NCBI RefSeq assembly: GCF_945952055.1
Contig: NZ_CAMFHB010000023.1
Coordinates: 1-64,000 of the forward strand
DNA: 64,000 nt
Direction of reading: 5' to 3'
Source: an uncultured Alsobacter sp.
GTDB taxonomy: Bacteria > Pseudomonadota > Alphaproteobacteria > Rhizobiales > Beijerinckiaceae
Shown: positions 1 through 7,963 of the stretch, piece by piece
Layout of the letters: every line of letters starts with the position of its first letter
Position numbering within the stretch: position 1 is the first letter of the stretch
Program-made: the position numbers and the translations under genes
Notes under the pieces: model-generated
What the model saw: only the letters and a program-made list of their open reading frames with translations
Database searches by the model: none
Told to the model about the DNA's origin: nothing

Positions 1-90
1 TCAGCCGCTTTGCGGCTGCCACCCTCCCCTGCAGGGGAGGGAGAGCGCCCTTCCTAAGGGCTCGAGTGAGATGTGTGAATCGCGAAGGGT
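1..90 (-). repeat. Composite palindromic repeat A, truncated copy 1
   Basis: This is the left-edge copy of a repeat also found at 6654-6872 and 12396-12615. Read on the minus strand it has the same order as those copies: GATTCACACATCTCACTCGAG-like start, GAAGGGCGCTCTCC, the palindrome CCCTCCCCTGCAGGGGAGGG at about 32-52, and an inverted GCAGCCGCAAAGCGGCTG stem at about 3-20. The copy is cut by the window edge. Its boundary touches the stop codon of the helicase gene at 91. Confidence 0.75.
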
Positions 91-1554
91 TCAACCCCGG
101 GCGGGCCGCAAGGCCGGGTCCGTCACGTCGTCCTCATCGCCCGCGCCCTCCTCGATGGCGCGGGCGATGTCGTCCAGCGCGCGGGTGTCGTCGCCGGCCA
201 TGCCGTCCATGGCCGCCATGCGCTCCACCGCCCGCACCGCGATTGTCTCCTCCACGGTCCCTTCCGCGAAGGCGTAATAGATGATGGCCCGCTGCCCGTC
301 GCGGTGCGCCCGGCCCTCCACCTGCGCGAGCTCGACGGCGCTGTGGCGCATGTCGTGGACGATGAGGGAGCGCTCGCGCTCGCCGCCCGGCAGTTCGCCC
401 CGGTGCAGCGAGATGCTCTCGGTGACGGTGAACACCACGGCGTCGAGCTGGCCCGTCTGGAAGGCGACCCGGGTGGCCTCGTTCTCGCCGCCCTTGCGCT
501 CGCCATTGATCTCGCCGACCCGCCAGCCGCGGCCGCGCAAACCCTCAGCGAGCAGCGCGCTCGTCTCCAGGAAGGCGACCGAGACCGCGACCTGCTGGTC
601 CTCGTCCAACAGCATCTGGGCGAAATCGATCGTCCCTGGCACGCGCAAAAGGCTCGCCTTCTGGCGAAACCGCAGATCCGCCGCCCAGCCCCGCGGCGTC
701 CGCGTGCTGCCGCCGGCCAGGCCCAGCTCGCGCCGGAACTCCCGCCAGGTCGCCTCGTAGAGCCGCTGGCCCTCGCCATCGAGGGACACGGGCGCGACCT
801 CGCGCTGGACCTCCGGCCACCCCGCGATCTCCTCCGGCCGCCGGCGCAGGCCGATGGCGGACGGTCCCTTGTAGAGAAGGTCCGACAGGGTCCTGCGGTC
901 GTCCTCGTTGCGCACCCAGGTCCAGTTCTTCCACCGCCCCTTCGGCCGGCCGATGCCGATGCGCTTCATGAGCGCGCGGAACCCGTCGAGGCCGCCATCG
1001 GCCAGCCCCAGCGCCGAGGCCAGCAGCCGGCCGAGATAGGACAGCTCGAACGGCGTCTGCCCCGCGGTGGCGCTGAGGAACACCGTGAACCGCGCCGCCT
1101 CGATCAGCTTGCGGCAGATCAGGCCCTGCTGCGAGTTGGGGTTGCGGATGCGGTGCGCCTCGTCGATCACCACGAGGTCCCAGTGCCGCTTGAGCGAGCC
1201 GAGCTTCGCCAGCTCGTTGTTCTTGCCCCGCACGGAGCGCCGCGTGCTGACCTGCGGCGGCGCCATGAGCGACTTGGTGCGCTCGAAGTTCAGGATGGTG
1301 ACCGCCTTCCCCGTCGGCCGCCACCGCGCGATCGTGCGCCGCCACTGCGGAATGGCCCCCTTCGGGCACAGGATCAGCACCTCGCCCTCCGGCATGTCGG
1401 ACACCGCCGACCACGCCGACAGCGTCTTGCCCAGCCCCGTCAAATCCCCCAGCAAAAACCCCGGCCGCCCACGCTCCCGGGCTCCCAAGATCGCAGCCCG
1501 CGCCTCATCCTGATGCGGCCGCGGGATGAAGGGGTCGGTGGATTCGTGGGACAT
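91..1554 (-). CDS. SNF2-type DEAD/DEAH-box helicase-like ATPase
   Basis: The 487-residue protein is a superfamily 2 helicase/translocase of SNF2 type, expected to use ATP to move on double-stranded DNA. Visible motifs in order are Walker A GDLTGLGKT (36-44), motif Ia CPKGAIPQW (63-71), DEAH (131-134), SAT (161-163) and motif VI QVEGRAHRDGQ (411-421). No nuclease or DNA-binding domain is attached, so it resembles the compact stand-alone helicases found in phages and mobile elements. The start at 1554 is chosen because the frame upstream is a low-complexity Pro/Ser run with no conserved look. The last codons lie against repeat A. It diverges from an AT-rich nuclease gene 396 bp away. A role in defence or mobile-element maintenance is inference only. 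Confidence 0.85.
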   Translation of the reverse strand: MSHESTDPFIPRPHQDEARAAILGARERGRPGFLLGDLTGLGKTLSAWSAVSDMPEGEVLILCPKGAIPQWRRTIARWRPTGKAVTILNFERTKSLMAPPQVSTRRSVRGKNNELAKLGSLKRHWDLVVIDEAHRIRNPNSQQGLICRKLIEAARFTVFLSATAGQTPFELSYLGRLLASALGLADGGLDGFRALMKRIGIGRPKGRWKNWTWVRNEDDRRTLSDLLYKGPSAIGLRRRPEEIAGWPEVQREVAPVSLDGEGQRLYEATWREFRRELGLAGGSTRTPRGWAADLRFRQKASLLRVPGTIDFAQMLLDEDQQVAVSVAFLETSALLAEGLRGRGWRVGEINGERKGGENEATRVAFQTGQLDAVVFTVTESISLHRGELPGGERERSLIVHDMRHSAVELAQVEGRAHRDGQRAIIYYAFAEGTVEETIAVRAVERMAAMDGMAGDDTRALDDIARAIEEGAGDEDDVTDPALRPARG

Positions 1555-1949
1555 GAGCGGAGGGTAGCATGGGGGGTGGGGGTGGGGCGAAGGGGGAGAG
1601 GCGGGTTGAGGGGTGGAACGGCAAGTTCCGCTTTGCGCCATGAGCGGGCCCTCGGCATTGCCGCAGAAGCGGACCTGCGCTGTAACAAGAAGCTTCTGTC
1701 AATACACGCAGTCTATCGAACAATTTGCTGGAGTTCGGTGCCGGAAGTGGGGCCATCCCTCCATTTTGGACGACGGAAAACCTAGCAATTACAATCACGA
1801 AAAGCAAAGCTACGTTGCGAGTGTATCACCTGCTGTATCACGCGAACGACGAAGAAAGAGACTTTAACCGCGTTTTCGAGCAGGCTACAGCTGAACGGCG
1901 GATGCGACCGATTTATGGGACGCGTTAGAAGCGGTAAAGAGGATGAGCT
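1555..1949. other. Intergenic region between helicase and nuclease genes
   Basis: This 395-bp divergent spacer changes from GC-rich to AT-richer at about 1680. Short frames exist (for example 1725-1928 with a TTG start, 67 residues), but none carries a recognisable domain. At about 1615 there is a small inverted repeat, GGAAC-GGCAA-GTTCC. The segment at 1640-1685 encodes, in one frame, SALPQKRTCAV, which resembles short repeated hypothetical peptides often annotated in Hyphomicrobiales. I regard it as repeat debris, not a gene. Confidence 0.4.
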
Positions 1950-2825
1950 ATGCCGAAGCGAACCGATGATTTTCAAAAGGTTGTCAGATCTTTGTATGAG
2001 GCAATCGTCCCGGCAGGCGGAACTGTCACAGAGTCGGCTATGGTTCCAGAGCGGATTGGAGGTGCAATGCGCGAGATTGATATTCTTGTGAATTTTCCAG
2101 CTATAGGTCACTCGCATTCGGTTGCAATAGAATGTCGCAAACGCGGGCGAGAGCAAACGATTGAGTGGATCGATGGCTTGATTGGTAAATACTCAAACTT
2201 GCCGGTTGATAAGGTAATCGCAATATCCGCTTCACCGTTTACAAAAGCGGCTCGTGTAAAGGCACGCGCTCGCAATATTGAACTCATTACCGTCAATGAA
2301 GCTTTGACTGGCGATTGGAAGGCGAGAATCGAACAGTTCGAGATGATGACACAATCCCATACGCTACAATACATTGGCTGCTGGGACAAAGAAGGCCGTG
2401 AGATTTGCAAGACAGAGTTGGACCGAGAAGGAACCCTAATCCGCCACGTTGGCGAGCTCGCTTCGAAAATCTATCCGTTTCTGTCGCACCATTTCATGTC
2501 CACCCGCAGCGCACACTGTGCTAATTTGATACAAGATTTGATCGGGCAAAACTGGCAGATGTATTTCGAAGACAGGTCTCCACGATGGATTGAATTCGGA
2601 TGGGATAGCCCAGAACTGCCCTCCGAGTTCATTGGCGAAAATATCACGTCTATCAAGTTTGGCGTCGGAACATATTTTCACTTTGCTAAGCCTACTCAGC
2701 ATTTCGCGCTAAAGAAGTTTGCGATTTCGACGGGGAAGATGGACTTGGTTTCCCATTCCGGTGACCTTCAACTAGTCACAAACGAACACGGCGAGCTGGT
2801 CAACGTAAAATTCAAGATCAGCTAG
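1950..2825 (+). CDS. PD-(D/E)XK nuclease-like protein (Mrr-like restriction endonuclease fold)
   Basis: The 291-residue protein has an N-terminal half that looks like a PD-(D/E)XK restriction-endonuclease core. REIDILV (41-47) supplies the Asp (D44). AIECRKRG (59-66) supplies the Glu (E61) with Arg63/Lys64 near the usual Lys site. VIAISASPFTKAARVKA (89-105) matches the strand-helix after the active site in Mrr-type enzymes. The C-terminal half is unrecognised and may recognise DNA or act as a sensor. An AGAGGA ribosome site lies about 8 bases before the ATG. Two lines that I counted are 47-50 percent GC, against about 72 percent in a sampled line of the kinase gene, so recent transfer is likely. 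Restriction or defence is inferred from fold and context, not shown. Confidence 0.65.
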   Translation: MPKRTDDFQKVVRSLYEAIVPAGGTVTESAMVPERIGGAMREIDILVNFPAIGHSHSVAIECRKRGREQTIEWIDGLIGKYSNLPVDKVIAISASPFTKAARVKARARNIELITVNEALTGDWKARIEQFEMMTQSHTLQYIGCWDKEGREICKTELDREGTLIRHVGELASKIYPFLSHHFMSTRSAHCANLIQDLIGQNWQMYFEDRSPRWIEFGWDSPELPSEFIGENITSIKFGVGTYFHFAKPTQHFALKKFAISTGKMDLVSHSGDLQLVTNEHGELVNVKFKIS

Positions 2826-3201
2826 AATTGTCTTTGAATCCCACCCTAGTGGCAGCCGTTCACGTTCTCAGAACGCCACATCCGCTGAAGGCTAACAGTA
2901 TAAACTGTGCGCCGCTGAGCGCGCTGGGCTCAATAGTAGCGGTTTTGGATAAGCTTCGTCCGCCGCTTGGCTCAGTGGCTATTCGGAAATGACCTCATTC
3001 CAACACGCATTCAACCTTATCACAGGAAATACTCCTACGACCCATCGCACGGTTCGCGACAAGGAGTTCGTGCGGAAAATGTGTCCGACAGCTTGCCCCT
3101 GAATATTTGCTGACCCGAAGCAGAACTGTTCGACTTCCGCTCCGAGTCAGCAGTAATCCGTGCCAGCCAAAGCCCTACCCGCCGCCCTGTTGCTCTTCTC
3201 G
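2826..3201. other. Intergenic region after the nuclease gene
   Basis: This stretch of 376 bp has mixed, lower GC between the nuclease stop and the LysR stop. I see no convincing coding frame, no tRNA and no terminator with a T-run. A GTTC-N7-GCTC pattern at 3128-3142 is one base from the alphaproteobacterial LexA consensus but lies downstream of both genes. The composition suggests this is the right flank of the transferred islet that holds the nuclease. Confidence 0.4.
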
Positions 3202-4122
3202 TCAGCCAGGGTCAAACGGGAACCCGACCGGCACCAGCGCGGCGCGGCGAGCAACCACGACGTCGCTGATGAAGGATGCGCCGGCCTGCACCCTCGGGCT
3301 TCGCCGAAGGTCTTCGTGGTAGGCGAGCCAGAGGGGGACGGGCGCCAGGTGCCGGGGTGCGGGCACCCTGCGCAGCCGGCCCGTGGCGTCGGCCATGAAG
3401 CAGGGCAGCAGGGCGCATCCGAGACCCGCTGCGGCAGCCTCCATCAGGGCTTGCAGGGAGTTGGATCGCATCGCGATCCGTCCGGGGTCGGCGAGGTCCG
3501 CGAGAAACTGCTGGAGGGTGACACTTCCGCCCGTGTCGTCGTAGGCCAGGAAGTGCTGGGCGTGGAACGGGCGATCGTCGTCGGTTGATGCGTAGAAGGC
3601 GAACGCCATCTCGCCGAGGCGCCGGACGAGCAGACCCGGCATCTCGGGCCGCGCCAGCCGGACCGCAAGGTCCGCTTCGCGCCGCGACAGGTCCAGGCTC
3701 CGATCGAGCCCGATCAGTTCGACCTGCAGTTCAGGATGCCGGCGCCGCAGATCGCCCAGCGCCGGCGCGAAGAACAGGTTGGCAAGGATCGGGACGGTGG
3801 TGATGCGCACGGTGCCCGACAATCCGGGCGCGGCTCCCTGCAGGCGCCGCAGGAGCCCCTCGGTCGCATCCTCCATCTGCCTCGCCGTGGTCAGCACCTC
3901 TTCCCCCAGCAGCGTCGCCGAGAAGCCCCGCGGCCCCCGCTCGAACAAGGGCGCACCGAAGTCTCGCTCGAGGCTCTCCAGTTGCCGCGCGACGGTGGTG
4001 TGGTCCACACCGAGCAGGCGCCCGGCGGCCGACAGGGAGCCGCCCGCCTCCAAAGCGAGGACGATCCGCAGGCGGTCCCAATCCAGCAGGGAACCGCTGG
4101 CTGTGTGTCTTCGCGCAGGCAT
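3202..4122 (-). CDS. LysR-family transcriptional regulator
   Basis: This 306-residue LysR-type regulator has an N-terminal winged helix-turn-helix at about residues 15-74 (GSLSAAGRLLGVDHTTVARQ is the recognition region). A substrate-binding domain follows, starting with the GTVRITTVP linker. Length and layout are normal for the family. It diverges from the metallo-beta-lactamase-fold gene at 4201 with 78 bp between starts, the usual geometry for a LysR protein controlling its neighbour. The effector is unknown. A second LysR divergon follows at once (5105/6100). Confidence 0.9.
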   Translation of the reverse strand: MPARRHTASGSLLDWDRLRIVLALEAGGSLSAAGRLLGVDHTTVARQLESLERDFGAPLFERGPRGFSATLLGEEVLTTARQMEDATEGLLRRLQGAAPGLSGTVRITTVPILANLFFAPALGDLRRRHPELQVELIGLDRSLDLSRREADLAVRLARPEMPGLLVRRLGEMAFAFYASTDDDRPFHAQHFLAYDDTGGSVTLQQFLADLADPGRIAMRSNSLQALMEAAAAGLGCALLPCFMADATGRLRRVPAPRHLAPVPLWLAYHEDLRRSPRVQAGASFISDVVVARRAALVPVGFPFDPG

Positions 4123-4200
4123 TGCGAAAACTTACGCGTAGCCTGCGAACAATTCCACCACCATACAAGGCCGGAGAACGCGATCCGAGAGGAGCCCACC

Positions 4201-4971
4201 ATGAAGATCACCCAGGTTCGCAACGCGACGTTGATCGTGGAGTTTGCAGGCCTTCGCTTTCTGATCGACCCGATGCTGGCGCCGAAGGGCTCCTTCCCCG
4301 CCTTCGCGGGGACCCTGAACAGCGACCGGTCGAACCCGCTGGTCGACCTGCCGGTCGCCATCGACGAGCTCGTCGACGTCGACGCGGTGATCGTGACCCA
4401 CATGCACCGTGACCATTGGGACGACACGGCGAAGGAGAGCCTTCCGAAGTCCCTGCCGCTCTTCGTGCAAGACGAGCGCGATGCCGCGGCGATGCAGGCC
4501 GCCGGGTTCACCTCCGTGCGCATCCTCTCGGACCATGGCGGCTTCGAGGACGTCTCGCTGACGAAGACCGCCGGGCAGCATGGCAGCGACGAGGCCATGG
4601 AGAAGATCGGGGCGCGCCTCGGTTCGGTCTGCGGCGTGGTGATGCGACACCCCGAAGAGAAGACCCTCTACATCGCCGGCGACACGATCTGGAACGAACA
4701 CGTGGCCGCCGCGCTGCGGACGCACGCACCGGACGTCATCGTTCTGAACTGCGGAGACGCCCGGATAAACGGCGTGGGATCGATCATCATGGGACAGCAC
4801 GACGTCCTCGAGGTCTGCCGGGCCGCACCAAACGCGATGGTCGTCGCGAGCCACATGGAAGCCGTGAACCACGCAATGCTGTCCCGCCATGCGCTGCGGC
4901 TGTTCCTGGAGGAGACGGGCTTGGCGGCCCGCGTTCTCGTTCCTGCGGATGGAGAAACGATCGCGGCATGA
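4201..4971 (+). CDS. MBL-fold metallo-hydrolase (UlaG-like)
   Basis: The 256-residue protein has the metallo-beta-lactamase fold. The metal signature THMHRDHWDD places H67, H69, D71 and H72. D161 (AGDTIW) and H218/H224 (SHMEAVNH) are the likely remaining ligands. The opening MKITQVRNATLIVEFAG is typical of UlaG-like or cyclic-phosphate/lactone hydrolase members. The start at 4201 follows a GAGAGGAG ribosome site; an in-frame extension upstream runs antisense through the LysR gene and is rejected. It is probably regulated by the divergent LysR protein. The substrate is not predictable from sequence. It is soluble, with no signal peptide. Confidence 0.85.
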   Translation: MKITQVRNATLIVEFAGLRFLIDPMLAPKGSFPAFAGTLNSDRSNPLVDLPVAIDELVDVDAVIVTHMHRDHWDDTAKESLPKSLPLFVQDERDAAAMQAAGFTSVRILSDHGGFEDVSLTKTAGQHGSDEAMEKIGARLGSVCGVVMRHPEEKTLYIAGDTIWNEHVAAALRTHAPDVIVLNCGDARINGVGSIIMGQHDVLEVCRAAPNAMVVASHMEAVNHAMLSRHALRLFLEETGLAARVLVPADGETIAA

Positions 4972-5104
4972 GCCGAGGCAAGGCCCGACTGCGCTCCGAT
5001 GCACCCGTGCCGAGCGGGCAGGCCGGCGTGGGAGGCGATGTGGCCGCTGGCCGCAGAGGCTTTCATCGTCCGCCCAGGGTCAGCAGCCGCTCCCCTGCTC
5101 CCCC

Positions 5105-6007
5105 CTACCCCACCAACGCCGCCCGCAACGCCGCCACATCGTCCAGCACGCAATCCACGAACGCCGCGATGCGCGGTGATTTTCTGAGCGCGGCCGGCGT
5201 CAGGACGTACCAGGCTCGCGTGAGTTCGGGCACGGGCGGCAGCACCTGGACGAGCGTCTCCTCCGCGTCGCCCAGGGTGGTCGGGAGCGGTGCGATGCCG
5301 ACGCCGGCTTTCACGGCGGAGACGACGCCGAGCATGCTGGAGTTGCGGCTGACGATGGTGGCGTCGGGAACGGCGCGGGGGAGCCAGGTGGCGACGCGGT
5401 GGTTCTGCATGATGCCGTCGAAGCCGATGAGCCGGTGCTCGCGGAGGTCGGCGAGCGTGGCCGGCCGGCCGTGCTGCTGGACATAGGCCTGGCTCGCGTA
5501 GATCGCCCAGACGGAGTCGCAGATCTTGCGGCCCACGAGCCGCTCGTCCACGGGCTCGCCCGAGCGGAAGGCCACGTCGGCCTCTCCGGCGGTGAGGTCC
5601 AGGTAGCGGTCGCTCGTCACGAAGGACACGGTGAGGCCCGGGTGGCGGGCGTGGAAGCGGTCGAGCAGGCCGGAGGCCGCGATGCGCGGCACGGTGGGCT
5701 CGGGGCAGGTCAGCCGGATGGTCCCCGTAAGGTCGCGCTTCAGCGCCTCGATCCGGCGGACCAGCGCGTCGACGGCCCCTTCGACCGCGAGCACCTCGTC
5801 GATGAGCGCCTCGCCGAGCTCCGACAGCCGGTAGCCGGCGGTCTGGCGCCGCACGAGAGCGAGCCCGACCTGGCGTTCGAGTTCGGCGATGCGGCGGTGC
5901 ACGGTCGACTGGTTCACGCCCAGCGCCCGCGCCGCGGCCAGCGTGCTGCCGTGCCGCGAGACGGCGATGAGATGACGCAGGTCGTCCCAGGTGAACATGC
6001 CGGCCAT
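5105..6007 (-). CDS. LysR-family transcriptional regulator
   Basis: This 300-residue LysR-type regulator has its winged helix-turn-helix at residues 5-63 (STLAAARALGVNQSTVHRRI), followed by the effector domain starting at GTIRLTCPE. It is related only distantly to the LysR protein at 3202. It diverges from the cupin gene at 6100 with 92 bp between starts, so the shared spacer probably holds its operator. The protein is complete and typical in length. The inducer is unknown. Confidence 0.9.
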   Translation of the reverse strand: MAGMFTWDDLRHLIAVSRHGSTLAAARALGVNQSTVHRRIAELERQVGLALVRRQTAGYRLSELGEALIDEVLAVEGAVDALVRRIEALKRDLTGTIRLTCPEPTVPRIAASGLLDRFHARHPGLTVSFVTSDRYLDLTAGEADVAFRSGEPVDERLVGRKICDSVWAIYASQAYVQQHGRPATLADLREHRLIGFDGIMQNHRVATWLPRAVPDATIVSRNSSMLGVVSAVKAGVGIAPLPTTLGDAEETLVQVLPPVPELTRAWYVLTPAALRKSPRIAAFVDCVLDDVAALRAALVG

Positions 6008-6099
6008 TATGCACTTTTGCGCGCCCCTCGCGCAGTCCTGCGGCTCCTGCCGGGGCCCGGCGGCCGCTAGCCTCCCGGTGTCTGCAACAGGAGGTCGGG

Positions 6100-6516
6100 A
6101 TGCACGAGACGACGGACGTTGGAACCATGACCGCCGGCCTGGCGGTCGGCGTCACCCGCAGCGCGCAGGACAGCGGGATGGCCAAGCTCACCCCGCTCCA
6201 CCGCGAGACCGTGGACGGCATGCCCCCGGCCGACGACGTGGAGGTCAGGGTGCTGGACGCCGTGCTCCTGCCGGGCGACGTGACGCCCCGGCACTCCCAC
6301 CGCCACCCGGTGACGGTGTACGTGCTGGAAGGCACCTTCACGCTCGACCTGGACGGGAGGGACCCCGTCAGCATCGAGACCGGCCAGGTGTTCGTCGAGC
6401 CGAGCGGCGTGGCGATGACCGGCCGCAACCGCGGCGAGGTCCCTGCCCGCACCCTGCTGTTCTACGTGTGCAGGCCGGGCGAACCCTTCGCGGATCCCGC
6501 CCCCGCCGCCGGCTGA
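6100..6516 (+). CDS. Cupin-domain protein
   Basis: The 138-residue small beta-barrel cupin has motif 1 in PRHSHRHPVTVYVLEG, giving H65, H67, H69 and E77 as metal-ligand candidates. Motif 2 (EPSGVAMTGRN) has Met106 where the usual third His stands, so metal binding may be altered or use H69 instead. A strong AGGAGG ribosome site precedes the ATG. The gene diverges from a LysR gene, its likely regulator. Small cupins of this type often act on small oxidised molecules or serve as quorum/drug-inactivation proteins; no substrate can be assigned. Confidence 0.8.
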   Translation: MHETTDVGTMTAGLAVGVTRSAQDSGMAKLTPLHRETVDGMPPADDVEVRVLDAVLLPGDVTPRHSHRHPVTVYVLEGTFTLDLDGRDPVSIETGQVFVEPSGVAMTGRNRGEVPARTLLFYVCRPGEPFADPAPAAG

Positions 6517-6653
6517 GGGAGCCGGGCCCGGGTTCGGCGAGCGTGACCCTTGCGGCCGTGCGGTTCGCACCTCCCTCTCAGCGTCATGGCCGGGTCGTTC
6601 TCCGCTGATCCGAGCCCACCTCTCCGCCGTCCCGCCCGGGCTCGGCCCTTCGG

Positions 6654-6872
6654 GATTCACACATCTCACTCGAGCCCGAGGAAGGGCGCTCTCCCTCCCC
6701 TGCAGGGGAGGGGGGCAGCCGCAAAGCGGCTGACGGGTGGGGACGCCGGTAAAGAAAGAGGCGCATATGCCGGGGCCGGCCCAGTCGTCGCGCCAAGTCC
6801 TGCCGCACCGCCCCCACCCGTCTCGCGCTTCGCGCGATCCACCCTCCCCTGCAGGGGAGGGAAAGCGCGCTC
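6654..6872 (+). repeat. Composite palindromic repeat A, copy 2
   Basis: This unit of about 219 bp shares its order with the 220-bp unit at 12396-12615. It starts GATTCACACATCTCACTCGAG, then GAAGGGCGCTCTCC, palindrome CCCTCCCCTGCAGGGGAGGG, the GCAGCCGCAAAGCGGCTG stem and GACGGGTGGGG. A less conserved middle follows, then CGCCCCCACCCGTCTCGCGC, the TCGCGCTTCGCGCGA stem, and a second CCCTCCCCTGCAGGGGAGGG. The two ends are inverted relative to each other, so the whole can fold into a long hairpin. It has no coding capacity. Confidence 0.8.
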
Positions 6873-6889
6873 TGTGTGCATGTCGAAGG

Positions 6890-6976
6890 GCTCGGCCCGG
6901 GCATCCACGACTTTGCCGGGGACGTGCCGAAGTCGTGGCTGGCCGGGTCAGGCCCGGCCATGACGCTGAGAGGGGG
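6890..6976. repeat. Palindromic repeat B (GGCCGGGC..CCACGACTT type), copy 1
   Basis: An inverted repeat with arms around CCACGACTTTGCC and AAGTCGTGG, flanked by GGCCCGGGC/GGCCGGG blocks and closed by CATGACGCTGAGAGGG. Further copies lie at 18111, 23676, 54680 and 61450, and a diverged one near 27390. It abuts repeat A copy 2, so the spacer before the kinase gene is almost entirely repeat DNA. Confidence 0.8.
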
Positions 6977-7136
6977 TGCAATGGTCGCGCACGCCGCGAC
7001 GCCCTGCCCCGTCGTGATCGGCATGGTCCCGATTGAACCAAAACGCCTCGGCGGCGTTGCCGCTTTGGGTGGAGTTGCGTCCGGCCGGTCACGCAGACGA
7101 TCGGGCGCCCGGGGGCCGAGCCATGGAACGACGGGC

Positions 7137-7961
7137 GTGAGAGGGAGTGTCGAGATCGGCCAGCCTTCTTCAGGACGATGGGACCCGGGCGTGCCGTCCG
7201 GGGACGCCGACCTGCTCGATGAGATCGCCCGCCTCCGGTCCGAGCTCGCCGCGCGCGACGCGTTCCTGTCGGTGGTCGGGCACGAGCTTCGCAATCCCAT
7301 CACGCCAATCCTCATGCACGTCCAGAAGCTGCGGCGGCAGGACCAGCGACGGCAGCTGACCCCCGAGCAGCTCGGCCCGGCCCTTGAGTCGCTGGAAGCG
7401 CACATCCTTCATTTCGTCCGGCGCGCGACGACGCTTCTCGACGTGAGCCGGGCCCGGGCCGGCGCCTTCGCGGTGGATCCGCGGTGGATCGACGTGGGGC
7501 AGACCGTGCGCGCCAGCGTCGACCACTGCCTGCCGGCCGCCGAGTTCGCCCGCTGCGCGATCACCTGCCTGGCGCCCGCCGGCACGATCGGATGGGCCGA
7601 TCCCCTCGTGGTCGAGCAGATCGCCGAGAACCTCGTCACCAACGCCATCAAGTACGGCCGCGGCGCGCCGATCCGCGTCACGGTCGCGGAGGACGGCGAC
7701 GGCTGGGACCTGCGCGTCGAGGACGGCGGCCCCGGGATCGCCGAGGCGGACCGGGAGCGCGTCTTCGCGCGGTTCGAGCGGCTTCTGGACGGAGGCGTGC
7801 CGGTCGAGGGCTTCGGCATCGGCCTGTGGCTGGTGCGCGAACTGGTCCATGCGATGGGCGGGTCGATCGATGTGGGGACATCGGACCTGGGCGGGGCGGA
7901 GGTGAGGGTCCATGCGCCCTGGCACCTCGCCGGCCACGCGAACACGACGACCGAGGATTGA
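7137..7961 (+). CDS. Soluble sensor histidine kinase, first gene of the kinase-KaiC-receiver operon
   Basis: This is a compact histidine kinase of about 274 residues. Visible parts are a short N-terminus with a coiled-coil stretch, the H-box SVVGHELRNP with phosphoacceptor H49, the N-box QIAENLVTNAIKYG (161-174), G1 EDGGPGIAEAD (195-205) and G2 GFGIGLWLVRELVHAMGG. There is no membrane segment or PAS/GAF sensor, so input must come from a partner protein. The start is uncertain: GTG 7137 is used, GTG 7191 is possible, and an ATG at 6981 would extend into repeat-derived sequence. The KaiC-like gene starts 2 bases after its stop, so the two are surely co-transcribed. Confidence 0.88.
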   Translation: MRGSVEIGQPSSGRWDPGVPSGDADLLDEIARLRSELAARDAFLSVVGHELRNPITPILMHVQKLRRQDQRRQLTPEQLGPALESLEAHILHFVRRATTLLDVSRARAGAFAVDPRWIDVGQTVRASVDHCLPAAEFARCAITCLAPAGTIGWADPLVVEQIAENLVTNAIKYGRGAPIRVTVAEDGDGWDLRVEDGGPGIAEADRERVFARFERLLDGGVPVEGFGIGLWLVRELVHAMGGSIDVGTSDLGGAEVRVHAPWHLAGHANTTTED

Positions 7962-7963
7962 CC

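Noticed and set aside
78-98. GGGTTCAACCCCGG resembling a tRNA T-arm
   Set aside because: No acceptor, D-arm or anticodon stem can be built around it; it is repeat and helicase-end sequence.
304-1785. A 493-codon open frame on the plus strand across the helicase gene
   Set aside because: It is antisense to a motif-complete helicase, is dominated by Arg/Ala/Pro/Gly as expected from high-GC antisense frames, and has no domain.
3128-3142. GTTC-N7-GCTC resembling a LexA site
   Set aside because: One mismatch, and it lies downstream of both flanking genes and not at a promoter.
1-3200. Prophage or integrative element
   Set aside because: No integrase, structural, replication or attachment-site signal is visible; only composition and two genes suggest transfer.
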